64,000 nucleotides of DNA from Schistocephalus solidus (taxonomy: Eukaryota; Platyhelminthes; Cestoda; Diphyllobothriidea; Diphyllobothriidae), in assembly GCA_017591395.1 (NCBI GenBank), contig WEDG01001555.1, positions 285,043 to 349,042 on the forward strand, read 5' to 3'. Position 1 is the stretch's first letter. Every line of letters begins with the position of its first letter. The position numbers and the translations under genes were made by a program. Under the pieces are notes generated by a model that saw nothing but the letters and a program-made list of their open reading frames with translations, did no database searches and had not been told where the DNA came from. Below, in pieces: positions 12,401-25,256 of this stretch.

Positions 12401-13479
12401 GTAAAAGTGAAATGGATGGAAATAGTTAAATTATTTTGCGGACGATCGCAAATTTCTGAAAGTCCTCCGAAATATTTACTTTGAAGCGCCTCTTCAGTGA
12501 AATGTTTTGATTAACAAGCTTCCAACCTTTACATTGTAAGCTGCTTAAGACTTTTGAACGCTCAAATCATATCGTTCGACAGAAAATAACGAGAGTACTT
12601 TGTTTAACGTCATTCAGTAGCTGAATTTGATATATTAAAAGTGGAATTTAACACTTGATCATCAAAAGTACAAGTCCATCGTCGCAAGCCAAGACAGTCT
12701 ACATGAAGGAGACAGAGTGCTGACATTTGTTGAAAGTGTTTTATAATAAACCATACGTAAGCTTTATGGAACAAACAGTCTCACGTCACCATATTACGAG
12801 GTCAAGATAAAGGCAAGGAAACAAGAGGTGAGTGTGAGCGCAGCAACATAAAAATCCAAAAAAAATGAGGCCACAAATGACCTCGCTCCAAACTCTTTTA
12901 TGTAAGAGGGGATACCCAAAAAAGACTTAATGATTTAATGTTTTTATTTCTAATTACATTTTAAAAACGTGCTTTAACCTTCAAAATACTGTGCCTTCGA
13001 TGTTACGTAATTGTTTCAACGGTTGTTTTTACTATCTGAAACATTTTTTGTATATTTTTCTGAACAAATGCTGTTAAGTGCCTCCAGCTTTTTTATCAGC
13101 CTGTTCTTTGTTATCAGAAAGCTTTCAGTTTATTTTTTCTTCATTCTTTGGAATAAAAAGAAGTCGCAGGGGCTGGGTCAATCGAGTACAAGACATGGGA
13201 GATCGTTTTCATGCAATTCTCCGCCAAAACTAGTTGATTCTGAACGCTGTGTGTGCAGGTACGTTCTTACGATGAAGAAGACAGTTCCCCAATCGCCACA
13301 AATCAGGTCCTTCTTTCTCAATCCCCTCAGCACTTGCAGGTAGTAATGTCGGTTCACTGTGGTGCCATAAGAAACAACTTCAATTTGAACGGCTCCTTTG
13401 ATGTCGAAAAGATAAACGGCAATAGATTCCTTATCTCATGAAATGTCAACCAAGATTCTGAAACACGTGGTAGATTCAA
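9441..13479. other. No recognisable gene
   Basis: The stretch is AT-rich and holds scattered open frames below 135 codons with no family resemblance. A GC-richer islet at about 11520-11960 has the longest of these on the minus strand. Its composition resembles other decayed repeats in the window rather than an exon. Confidence 0.35.
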
Positions 13480-14410
13480 ACCAATTACTACAGTAGGATT
13501 TTCATATGGATTAGTGTGCAGTCTAATTCCAAGATATTTCAGTCACAGTAGGCGACTGGCTTTTTTAAGAGATCTTTCCAGACCGTCAACAAAAACTATA
13601 CTCTGTAGATAATGGTTAATTAATTAGTATGCCATTTTCGCATTTATTTTCAATAATCTTAATAATTCAAAGATATTTTATGGAAAACGCATACGCAAAT
13701 ATACTTTCTTTTACTTATTTGATAGAAAGTACGTTCTATTTAAAATTTATACTTAATCAAAGGGTTTCTTTTAGTTTTTTTAAAACGTTTTTAATTATGA
13801 GATTTAAGAGACCTTGCAATGTTTATCCATATTACATAATATCCGTCATTTTATTAATGTTGTCTAGAATGTGTACAACATGATCCAAATCCATTACAAC
13901 ATTTTTTGGGAGCTGTGTGACCTTTTCTTCATATCAAGAGAAATTTGTGATTTGTTTTACATAGGATGTAGTTTGGGAACCCCGAATTCAATTGCAACGG
14001 CCGGTAAAGTTCAAAAATAATGGGCAACCTTGAAACGTTTTAAAAACCGAAAGATACCATTTGTCACGCAAAAAATTGGAAGAGGACGTAATTTGCTATC
14101 AAATCAGTAAAAGAAAGAATATTTGTGTTTATTAATGCTGCCTACAATGCATACAACAGGATTCAAATCCATTCAAAAATTTGATGAGCACTGTGTGATC
14201 CACTATCATACCACATAGAAATAAGTGCTTTCCTCACACAGAATTTATATGGCATGTAGTTTGGAAACGGTGAATTCAAGTTTAACGGCCAGTAGGGTTC
14301 AACAATTTTCAGCAATTAGGAAAATTTGTAAACCAAACGATACCCTTTCTTCAAGTATACAATTTGAAAAAGACGTAATTTGCTATCAAACAAGTACAAG
14401 AAATAATGTT
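13480..14410 (+). repeat. Interspersed repeat R1 with an internal 278-bp tandem duplication
   Basis: Landmarks shared with the copy at 59.0-59.7 kb appear in the same order. These are an AAAACTATACTC-type block, TTAATTAGTATGC, a TTTATTAATG segment, a GGCATGTAGTTTGG block and a GTAATTTGCTATCAAA block near the end. The segment starting ATTAATGTTGTCTAGAATG at 13853 recurs diverged at 14131, a period of about 278 bp, so the 3' part of R1 is duplicated head to tail. No coding potential or terminal inverted repeats were seen, and the class of element is unknown. Confidence 0.6.
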
Positions 14411-17400
14411 TAAGCAAGTTTTCGGAAAATAATATTTGAATTAATAGGAGCATTGAAAATCCATGAGAAAATTGCATCCTACTTAAGTAGTCATTTTTTC
14501 TTAGTAAACATTTTTCCTTGGTCAGAAAGAAGCTCTTTCAAAAGCCGGCATTCTTTTGGGATGTAAAATCTTAAGATTAGGCTGCATGATAATAAATTTG
14601 ACAACCCTACTAACGTAATTTGTTTGAATCGGAAACACATTGCAAAATATCTCCTGAGGTAGGGAATCTACTATACCATGGATGGGATGCTTCTTAAATT
14701 CTCTCATTGTAAAATTGCCACGAGAGCTCGGAGGGATTTTCATAAAGCAATCACTCTGTCTTGCAAACGATACTTGACCGACTTAACAAAAAGAAGGTTT
14801 GAAGACCGTACCTGGCGCGAGAAGGCAGCAATGTCAACCCACTGGTCTACAGAAAGAAATTCTTATTTTTTCCTTTCTGGGTACCCCCTCATATCGGGAC
14901 CCACTCAGGGCTGTCTAGGAATTTACGGAAATGGCTCTCATAAAGGCCACATATGAGGCGCGCTTCGTCGTTTTAGAGGGCAAATCAGGGTTCAGACCGT
15001 TCGCACTCCTGCGCTTGCCCCAGTCAGGTCGGCACGTGACAATACTTGGTAAAGTGACAAATTTGACGTAAAATAACCGTTCAGCGCGTGCCACACAGAG
15101 CTCGCGATAGCACAGAAGTGAAGGGTCTTGTAAAGGTCACACTGGAGGGTGAGTTATTGCAATCTGCCTCTCGTCTCGAGGGATAACCAAACTATCCCGT
15201 CGATTGAAAGCCCTCCAACTGTTGTTTTTACTCATCATCTTAGATTCCTATCTGTCTGATTTATCATACTGAAAGTGCACGGATTTGCCATTTCCAAAGG
15301 TTCCCTGAGATTAGCTACATTGCTTTTCCCCCTCCACATGCACCAATAGACAGTAACAGACTGGCAGCTGATGAGATTGGACGTATTTGCTGACATGAGA
15401 TGAACCTCCATCTATCAGATGCCGCACTCGCACCTACACCAAAGAGCATGTACAGCCATTCAACTGTCATTAACAACATCAGTTATCAGCATGTTAGTAC
15501 TGACAAGTGATTGACAGATGCCCCTTACACGCACGCATCTGACCCGAAAGGTATATGAAGTGAGGGAATATGTGGAAAAGATGTGAACTGGGGAGATTTA
15601 TGATATTTTAGCGCTTTTTGGCGTATGTGCACATGAAGCAGTCGGCCAATGCGACGTGCGGACGTAGTGTGATAAAGGAAGGCTTGAATGACAGCTGCTG
15701 CTTTAAGCTCGGAAATTGCTCCTTCGGGCACACTGCGATAAAATCGTAGGCGGTCAATAGGGGCAATGAGTTTAGACAGTATGTGGTTACTATGCACAAA
15801 ATTCGGCACTTTGTCTGTATTGCTCGTGGTGGTGGTGGTGGTGGCGAGCAAAAAGATATTCGTCCGCGTCTGAGACACCTGAGGCCAAAACGTGAGTACC
15901 ATTTGTCATTTTATCAAGTGCCCCCATTGTGTGGTGGAAATACGTACAAACTCCAACTTGTTCATCTCTATTAGGTCTGACGCGAGAGTTCTAAACCAAA
16001 AGCTCCAAAGTAAGGCAGAATGCGCGTAGTCCTGCCCATGGTCAACTTAATCCGATGTCATTACACATAGCTAGGGAAAACTGTTCCTTACTCATTTGCT
16101 GCTGTGCTGTTATTGAAAGAAGGGCGCAGATGCCAACTATTAAATCGTTTCAGAAACGCTTTACTTCAAGATTTAAAAATAATTGACTCAAATCACAAAC
16201 ATGTTCACCGAATCATGTCAGGTTTCGCAGGAAATCAAATTCGATTATGTTTACTTTTTATGGTTCACCGTGGTGGGTGCCCCGTTCCAAATACAATGGT
16301 CAAGTAAGATACGACGTGTTGGCAAATAAATGAAATAAAAATCCGTATGGCTTTCAAAGTGATAATTTTTTTGCATACAAATTCCTTATAGAAAACCTCT
16401 GTCCCCTCGGAAAGTTCTTTACCTAAGGGCGTTCACCTTGACCAAAAGCAGCCTTTTATTTCCCTACGTGATTAACTTAATCTGTCTGCCAGAGGCCATT
16501 GCGATTACTGCGAAGTTTTCTTAACAAGTGAATTAATTACGAAAAAGGAGCGCCTGTAGGGCCCTACCGACATGTTCGCATTATTATGTCCGCAGTTTTT
16601 GTACGTGGATGGCATAGAGACGGCTTGACTTCGCCATACTAATTTCGCCTACAGTCCGGACTTCAGTTGGATACGCAGTCAAGACCCTCCGCGCTCATTT
16701 GCTGGCAGGGCCGCCTTTTACCACGCAGTCCGGACCGGCTGGGATACGAGCAACTTGTGGAAGAGCCATTAAGCCGATCAGTAGTGGGCGGTCCTCATGG
16801 CAGCACTTTCGGTATGCTACTGCTTGGAAGGCTGGCTACAATATTCACCGTCTACCCACCCCTCTCCCGACCTCATCCCAGCTTTGAAAATAATCAGCCA
16901 TCTTTTGGAAGCCTTTCGCCGTGGCTGTGGAGATTGGGGGAGGACGAGGACGAGGAGATGGTAGTGGTGGACAGGAGGAGAGAAACGGCCTCATTTGTTT
17001 TGATGAGCTGGGGATGATGCAGTTTATTTGACTACTTCAAATCTTCTGCGCATGAATGTTTGCGCAGTTACGCAAAAAAACACTCGGTGGTTTCATATTG
17101 CAAGATGGGTGCGAAAAACTGGAGATGTTGTTGCTTTTCCAGGGGGATGTTTTGTGTCGATTGGAGGTAACGTATGATGTGTCCCTCGTTAGGCTGCAGG
17201 ATCATAATGATCTTATCTGCATATTAGGTGTTCGAGTAATTTTCAGTAATTCCACAGAACCTCCTATAAAAATGTGACGTTCTTTTTATTGCTTCCCCCT
17301 TTGCCTTTGATATGGTTTTATTGCGACTGCATCGTTAGCAGTAGATATATTTGTGAGCGTCTTCTGAATGCACATCTGCAGCCGCGACACAAAACCGCTG

Positions 17401-20400
17401 GCCTTCAATCTGATCACAAGAAAAAGTTGAAAACTGCCTGGTGGTTTTAAGAGGTATGGCCTTCTCTGTGAGCAGACCTGATCTGCACACTCAGACTGTG
17501 GTTTTTAAACTCCGTAACCAAAGATTCGGAGCAATGGGCTTCTCGCTATCTTGAGGTGATTACCTCCGGGGCGCTTCACAGCTCTTGGTGACCTGCGACT
17601 GTCATTTTGTCAGTGTTTTACGTGCTAAAAAAGCTTATTATGATAAATAATGAGCCTGACCTTAGATGATCGCCTCAAAAACAAAAACTAAAATACTTAA
17701 CCTTGATTATCAGATAGAACCTTAATCCTCTCCTCTACGGATGGCATCGCCTAGTCCTTAACTTCAATTTCTTCTTTAACAAGCACGTAATCCTAACCGA
17801 TGGCATATGTCTATCTTAAAACCTATTTTGGAGACTAATCTAAAAAAAGTATTCACTGCCAGAAAGGTGCCGGGTGAGCTACTGCATGGCTGACTTACAT
17901 TTAGTGGAGCTCGATTCAACTAAAATCAAAAGCATCCTTCAATTTACGTATCCTTTATCAGGCAGAGTGAAGTAAACAATATTTAAAGCATGATTTAAGG
18001 CTTGCCAAATCACCTCTGACCAGGCATTGTTGGTCTCTTGGTTGTCGTTTTCTCTCTATGGTAATATTACAGTTAAATACCGTATTTCTTACAGGTTTCA
18101 TGGACGGATATGAAGATGGACTTTGAATCTTCACCAGACCATGGGTGTGGGCACAATATTGCAAACACTGGCATTCACAGTAAGCGATACATTTGGAAAT
18201 CTATCTATGCAGAAGTCTCATCCAGAGAATAGGTTCTAGAATGCCTATTGTCCACGGACAAAGAATGGAACCTAACTGCGTAAACGACATAATCAAGTTC
18301 TTTACTCCTGCAGCTCTTTGCATATATGGGGTTCTAGTGCCCGTACTGAGTGTCTGCTCTAGATAAGGAACTCGGAAAAGTAAATTCTATATTCATCTTA
18401 CAATAAGCATGGACTGGTGTAGTCTACTTCGAGGTTTTTATTCAAGGTTCAACTCTAAACTATTCACTACTCAAGTGGTTAATTTGATATCTTTTCTACC
18501 CATCTGTTAATGCACTACGAATGACTGACAAGGATAAACAAGTAAGAAGCGAGCATTGTAGTCCCTAAATTTGTTCTCATCGGGCAATTTGGAGCAATTG
18601 ATTCCGATATTACTCTGCAAGATATCAACCTGGTAGTTTGCATGCTCTGTTAGGAAAAATCCGATACTACCCCATTCATTTGACCAATTAAATGCTTGGC
18701 ATTTTTTACCTACGGTCATCCAATGAGTTGACCAGATAACGTATGTAACAGTTCGCATTCGTTCGATCAAAAAAACGGTGCGTTTCGCAATTCACACAGA
18801 CATAAACACTAAGCATTTTTGAAACAAACTGATGTTCTAAAGGACCGATTGATCTTATCTGACTTATTTGACAAACTCAATTAATGCTGGCACCACAAGA
18901 GTAACGGATCTACTTTTACTTCCTCCTCAGATGTCAGACTGGCGCTTTACTTCAGTGGTGGAGCGTTCGGCTAACTTACGCCTTAATCACCATATGCATC
19001 TCTTGCATCATGTTCTCCTAGAGATGATTAAATATCAGATCGACAGATATGTCTGTAAAACTCCAAAAATTATAGAATTGTAATGCTTATTCGTCTGCTG
19101 GGTTGAGTAGAAGGGTAAGAAATTTAAGCGCTCTTGAGAGTAGATTTTAATCTGTCCATCCAAAGCTCATCCGTTATAATCATAAGAATTGCATGTGATT
19201 TTGTCACTGGGAGCGTTTTGGGAGGGACTGCGGGGAACTGCAAATAAAAATAAAATTCAAATTCTGCATAATTGCTTCAACTAGTCTCTGTCATCATCAA
19301 TATGTTTACGATCAGTTGCGCATTATCACGTTCGCTATTTGTACCCAATGGTAGGCTAAATATTTGTTGCCATCCCTTTAGCTATGGAAGTATAGCTGTT
19401 TGACGTTGGCACGGGAACTGACGTTGACGTTGCAGCCAGCATCGCTCATAAGCGCAACCTGTGTGCAGGCAATACTGCCAGCAAAATAGCTGTTCTTATC
19501 GCCAATGTAATAGTTCCACTCCATCAAACTGCAAGCTGATTGTGCGGGTCTAGAGTCAACAGAGTTCAGATCCGGGCATTGTCGACAACGTCGTTTTCTA
19601 AAGAGGAAATTCCTACTGTCCGTGATACTTTCCTCTAACTGTCTAATAAACGTAATGACAGAGTCTCATATAGTTGATCCGGATGTGTTGTCTGCATGAT
19701 ACCCAGCGGTGATTTGCGTAGTACTTGGTTACTGTGAGTACTGAAGCAGCAGCAGACAGAAAATCGGCGAAACACTAGTCTGGGCCTTTAGCTAGTACCT
19801 ATGTCGGGAGTACGGTATACCATCTTTGCCCTATGTACATATATTCCCCGAAGAGGATGAAAAAGAAGAGACGAGTTCATGGACGGGGATGTATTTTGAC
19901 TGACGAGGGACCGACAACTGACGTCAGAGAAAATGAAGATATGAGCCAGCTGGAGGCCACGTGACCCGTATGGAACACCATCTCATCAACACGCCCACGA
20001 GGCTGAAATAAACTTACGTGAGCATCAGCGACTGATCAGTCCGCTTGTTGACGAGAGCCAGACCACTACGCACGCTGACTTGCCTACAAATACGACGGCA
20101 GCAAAAGGGACAAACGGCACAGGACTGGAGAGGTCAATCCGTATTAGCAACGGACAGGCAGGTCAAAGTTCGTATGCCAAGCTTATGGCTGAAAAATTAA
20201 GAACCAGCAGGAAGATCAACCACAGAATTCTGATGATGAAAATGAGGGGGTTTCCGAAACGTCAGTTTATATGCATTCCGGTCTATGCACTTGTCCTTTT
20301 TTCTACGTCTTCTTCGGGGGATTATGAGCTCGATAAGATACTTGGACGTCGAATCTTCACTTATATTGATATATGTATAAAACAGTGGGAAGAACTTTCA

Positions 20401-20819
20401 TCGATCAGGTTATGAGGTGTTCTAGTCTGGTTCTTTATTAATATTCAAAGGCGGAAAAATGCACCCGTGTCTCGGCAAGTTGTTGACACGGGATTCTAAT
20501 CTGTTTGGTAATGTGTCAGACACTCAAGGCAGTTACAATGTTATCAAAAAACATTTAAAAGAACTTATGCTTGGTAGATTTAGATTACCAAAAGTCAAAG
20601 TTAACTGTGTTGCCGACTTCCAACTTAGTAGATGATATCAGCCTACTTTACCCAAGGCGTAGGGGAATCCAAGGTTCGAGCCTGGGTTCCTTTGGATTAT
20701 TGGGCACTTTACCTATTGAGACATGGGTTTTTTGTCCTGTCGGTTGCGTCTGGGAATATAATGTTAGTGCATTTACCGATTAAATTACGAAACATTGTCT
20801 TCCTTGTCTGATTTGGGGT
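14411..20819. other. No recognisable gene; microsatellite and purine tract
   Basis: Nothing coding could be named. A (TGG)n run occupies 15826-15845, and a purine-rich stretch (GGACGAGGACGAGGAG) lies near 16938-16960. Segments at about 16640-17000 and 19370-20250 are richer in G and C and probably represent decayed repeats. An isolated B-box-like GGTTCGAGCC at 20673-20682 may mark another old tRNA-derived fragment. Confidence 0.35.
15826..15845. repeat. (TGG)n microsatellite
   Basis: About six and a half TGG units in a row. It sits in a non-coding context with no gene recognised around it. Confidence 0.9.
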
Positions 20820-21010
20820 TGATCTAGGGTTCCAATCGTCCTTAAACCTGGGTTGATAAGAGCTGGCTGAGGATGACTGATAAGCTAGAAATCGTCATGC
20901 AATCTGCCTTGTCCTGGTCAGTAATCTCCTTCAGTCTAGAGTACTTATTGCTTCGCGAATGCCTGTGGACTCTATAGCGAACGCCAAGAGCACAGAGAGG
21001 TGATTGTGTC
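20820..21010 (+). mobile_element. tRNA-derived SINE, degraded copy
   Basis: A B-box-like GGGTTCCAATCGTC (20828-20841) is followed by ACCTGGGTTGAT and then by a decayed hammerhead block at about 20861-20907: CTGAGGA, GACTGATAAGCT, GAAA, then CAATCTGCCTTGTC. The same order is seen in the copies at 31.0 and 31.3 kb, with CAGTCTCCCTTGTC as the shared landmark. The 3' body is diverged. The A box cannot be recognised with confidence. Confidence 0.55.
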
Positions 21011-22994
21011 CTGTAACCCGATTGGTGAGCATAAATATGATGGTAACTCACGAGGTCGCTTGGGGCATCTATCGTAAGTGAGTATGTGAGGCATCCAGAG
21101 CGAAAAACAAGGTCTCAGAAATTGTATCGGCACGAAGTGTACACATATCCGACTGTACAAATTTTACATTGTTTTAGGTCGTACCCAAAAAATATTTTTA
21201 AGTAGTAGAAAGTTCCAGTGTAATCTCCTGACGCATCAAAGTCCTGCTTAAGCTCAAAATCTGCAGAATTAAAATAACCAAGCCATGGATTTGTCTTTAT
21301 TGGCTACCCAGTGCAAGTCATTGGATCTGGTCCGCCGTCTTCCTCATTTGGCGGAATTTCGCCTGGTTTGACGACGATAATTTATTGTAAATTATGGGGT
21401 TTCGCCGTACAGCAGTTTTGGCCATTTGTGCGTATTTTCGTACGGTTGCAGTATAAGTTTTCAAATAGCAAACTACGAGTAAGTAGTAGCTATTCTTCAT
21501 AACGAATACAAAGAGCAAACAAATATTCTACGCTTTTGTTCTTGGTGCTGGTATTTTGTCTTTGGTTTAATCATGCAAATTACAGTCCATACAGTTCATG
21601 TTAAAACAGACAGCCACAATTTTTATGATACTTGCTCCTGATGGGTCCAATCAGAGCATCATTTTAAATCATTTAAAAAATCCACATACTTGCCCAGTGG
21701 TGTGACGTTTTAGATGACATCTGTAAAATTAAGCCTTCGGTTAGCAAATGTCGATAATGATAGCAGTTATGGCCTAGACTATTCGCCGCCAGTAGCATAG
21801 GCAATAGTTGCTGTGTTCTTTGCAGTCAACCATATGTACGATACTGCAAGCATGCTGGTTATAGCTAGAGAATTTACTAGCACTCCCAGTTAGAGCATTG
21901 TTCATCTTGTGTTAACGGACGTACTGCAAAGTGCATTAAAATACGATTGGTCTGAGTGGACATTTGAACCCCTGACGGTACTGGTTCAAGAGGTAACATT
22001 TGACAGAACGGAAACTGTTTAATGACAGAATGTTTCCGATTAGCACTGAAGCCTAGATCACAAAAGTATATGGCTACCTTCGCCCTTTAATGTTCCTTAG
22101 TGACAATCCATGCCTTGAGTAAAAAATGTCACAGGCGACGTATGAGGTGACATTTTATTCACGTAATTTTAAGCAGGTAAGGTTTCGGGTACACCTCCGA
22201 TGTTTCTGTGCCATCAGAAAGCCGACCTCAGCGGAAGTAACATCACCAGGAAGTGAGCGTGGAAAGTTGACTATCATTCAAAAGGCGTTATTGAAAACTG
22301 CGTAAATTTCACACAAAATAAGATGAATTTAGTTCGAAATTTCAGAAATCATGGAGACAGAAGCTAGGGAATTATAAATTTATTTAAATTCGTGTATTAA
22401 ATATTCAAAAATTTAAAACCAATAGTAAAAATGAACCGTCTTCTAATGCTTAGGGAATCACTTAGCCAGACACGTTTAAATGAAACACCCTTTACTTGAG
22501 TCTTTATGGACTTTAAGTGCACGGTTTATGGAATTCTTGTTATATTCATTGCTTACAATTATTCGAATCGGAACTTGCAACGAAAGCAAGAGGACGACTA
22601 ATTTCCATATATCGCAGAAGCGGTAAAGGTAGAGCAACCGGCAAAAAGTATAGATATTACCTGTTGGATTCCAATTTTGTTGAATGATCTTTGGTTATTT
22701 CTGAAGTTACCACAATCTGCCTCAAACTTACTATGAACATCCTTTATACAGGAAACTGAAAGCTATCTTTCAATCTATATACCTTTAAATGCTTGCTTGA
22801 AATTTTCCGTTTCTAATCCAGAAATCCCGTATAAGAAATCTGTTTCGATTGACACCAGTTGGCTTTCATAAGTATTGGAGACTATAACCGTGGACACCCA
22901 TGGACATATGTTAACATATGGGAGGCAAATTTAATATCCTCCACAGAACAATGGTTGGGAGATCAAAGACGACCTAATAAATAATCAAAATAAC
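21011..22994. other. No recognisable gene
   Basis: AT-rich sequence with no open frame above 70 codons and no repeat that could be matched to another part of the window. Confidence 0.35.
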
Positions 22995-23255
22995 AATAAA
23001 AAAGATGGAGGTTGGTGACTTATACCCAAAGAACAGGGGAGACAAGGTTCAAACCTCTTGTTGTGCACTGCCTGGGCGTGAGTACCAGGCCCCCTTGTCT
23101 TTCTCAGCATTGCTCATCTACCCTTACCACTAGTAGTCATTATTTGACTGCGGACAGGACCCACCAGTGAGCCCCAAGGCAGAAATGGACGAGTAAATTC
23201 CGTTAGCGATCGGCAAGTTTTCATCAGCGAAGACCGCGGTTTTAAGCTTTTTTAA
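22995..23255 (+). mobile_element. tRNA-derived SINE copy with intact 3' body
   Basis: A good pol III B box, GGTTCAAACC, lies at 23046-23055 inside a tRNA-like head. After it come CCCCCTTGTCTTTCTCAG and a GC-rich 3' body reading AGTGAGCCCCAAGGCAGAA, then CCGTTAGCGATCGG. This body matches the 3' body of the copy at 31.1-31.25 kb, which reads GTGGGGCTTGAG, then GAAGGCCGAGCGGA, then TTTAGAGATCGGTGAGCG. The hammerhead segment between the tRNA head and CCCTTGTC is mostly deleted in this copy. It would have been transcribed by RNA polymerase III and mobilised by a LINE. Confidence 0.65.
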
Positions 23256-24879
23256 AAACTGTTCCTTCGGCACTCTGCCCAATCTCGGAGGATGACCAGA
23301 AGGGAACTTTTATGTGAGTCATTTCAAATGGCACCTAAGAGTGCTAAAAGAATAGAATTGATTAATTTAAGAGGTTATTTCTGAAGGTTTTTACAGGCAT
23401 TAATTGGTAAGGAAGTAAATGTATCATTAAGCTCTCAGTAAACTTTCATTCGCAAGCATTTTAATGAATAGTGTATTCAGCAAATTTAAATAGGAAAACA
23501 CTGAAAATAAAAAGCCCTTGACAAGTATGACAAATGCATTTTAAAAATAACTAAAATATTACATAAAATAGCCAGCCATCATTTTTTGTCATATATAAAT
23601 ATTAAGGACAAATTGACTTCTAATATTTAATAATTGATCATAAAAATCAGGTTTTCTTCATCCAAAACTTTGGGATTGTTTGCTTGATAGTTTAATGCGG
23701 TTTTATCAAATAATTGGCATCAATGGGTTTAAACAGTAGGAGGTTTTATGACGTCAAGGTATCTTATGTGCATGCAATTCTACGTAATGATGTCAAATCA
23801 CCTTATCTGTATTTTCGTAACCGAAATCTCGGTGATCTACCTCGAAAAAGGAATATCATAAATGTGCATCTCCAGTGTCTGAAGTCTGGCCTTGACCACG
23901 GCTCAGCATGATCATGGGAAAATGGTCTTCTCCTGAACAATCAGAAATCGGTCCAGTGCGTTTCCGACTACCTCCCTTTTCTTATCAGGAATCCTTGACA
24001 TTCTGCCAAACGAGATATCCTCTTTCCAGTACCCGGGTGTCACTCTGGCATCTAACAGTTCATTCTCTTTTCATATTACAACTCATTTTACTAAAAAACC
24101 GTAAAATTCGTTTTTATATTCTTTGGTCACGGATCTTATTTGGTAATTAGTAGATACACGTCTTCTTCTCCTTATCCTCTGTTGTTCTCCTTTTATTTTT
24201 CCAGCTTTTCTTAAAAATAATTTGCTGATGTTAAAATGAATGCTCTCTTTGGCTGCCAAGGTTTTTTAAATTATTTTGGTGAATAGGATAATGGAATTGC
24301 ACGTAACAATGGTCAAAAAACTTGCCAATCGAATTCTGGATGATGCTTTCCATCCCCCTCCACTCTGACCTTATTGCCAGAAAGGCCGCCCTCTAATGCG
24401 CCGAGGCTTTTGACGTATTGTTTGCCGTACATCAACATATCAGGCTTCTGTATTGTCATTTGTACAAAGCTACATTATGGGTAAAGAGACAGAAGTATGA
24501 AACTGAAATTGGACCTGTATTCCTCTCAATTCTTTCGTAATCTGTTCATTGATCCTATTGTCTCAGTAAATTGAACCATTTATGTTGAAAATATTGATTG
24601 AAACTTCAGTGCAAAGCGTACTCCTCGCTCTTTGTCCCTTAATACCTTTAATATTTTAAAGCTTACGAGGACAGGATAAATAACTTGCTAGAAAACACAA
24701 CAATTATTACAGTTTACTTGAAGTTACAAACGATTCTTTGGGTAAACCAAGGAAACTGGATGCCCACTTGTTTCCTATCATGTTTAGATAAAAGAAATTT
24801 AAAGGGAGCACACATTTTACTAAAATAAAGTAACAGAAACTCTAGTTTGAGGGTGGAAATATTAAGAAACCTCATAACC
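23256..24879. other. No recognisable gene
   Basis: AT-rich; open frames stay below 85 codons and match nothing recognised. Confidence 0.35.
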
Positions 24880-25256
24880 AGGAAATTTAAAAAGGAAAAT
24901 TATTAATGCTAAGCGCTTTACAATTATTAGATTAAAAGGGAAAAAATACAGGGCATTAAATAGGACCATGGAAAAAGAAAAGAAACAGCAGGAACGACAT
25001 GAAAAAATGACATAAAAGGCACAAAATATTCCAAGATAGAAGAAAGCGCACAAACTGCATGTAAAATAATTAAAGGATGAAAAATGAGCAAACGTTAAAA
25101 TGTTAAAGTATGAACCTGAGGCCGAACGTAAGAGGTAGGAGCAAGAATGACAAAGTGAAAAGAAAGCGGAGGACCTGAAAAAAGACAAAAAGCAACAGAC
25201 TAAATAGGAAGAACGAAAACGGCAATTGTTTATGGGGATTGAAGGCATTTTGGGTT
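24880..25256 (+). pseudogene. Lys/Glu-rich coiled-coil frame broken by seven stops
   Basis: One plus-strand frame, in phase with the ATG at 24968, reads as a highly charged helix: MEKEKKQQERHEKM, KKAHKLHVK, VKMLKYEPEAERKR, SEKKAEDLKKDKKQQ and EERKRQLFMGIEGIL. Seven in-frame stops interrupt it in about 95 codons, one of each kind or more (TAA, TAG, TGA). Each lies where a single base change from CAA, CAG, AAA, GAA or AGA would give Gln, Lys, Glu or Arg. There is no frameshift over about 290 bases. The simplest reading is an old pseudogene, perhaps processed, of a coiled-coil protein of unknown identity. An A-rich purine tract with no coding past is the alternative; the varied codons (CAC, CTG, CAT, GTT, CCT, GCC) argue against that. 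The open frame on the opposite strand is its shadow. Confidence 0.5.

Noticed and set aside
15826..15845. Gly-rich protein segment encoded by the GGT repeat
   Set aside because: The surrounding 63-codon frame has no family resemblance; a simple microsatellite explains it.
24862..25248. 128-codon minus-strand open frame rich in Phe, Ser and Cys
   Set aside because: It is the antisense shadow of the Lys/Glu-rich frame on the plus strand.
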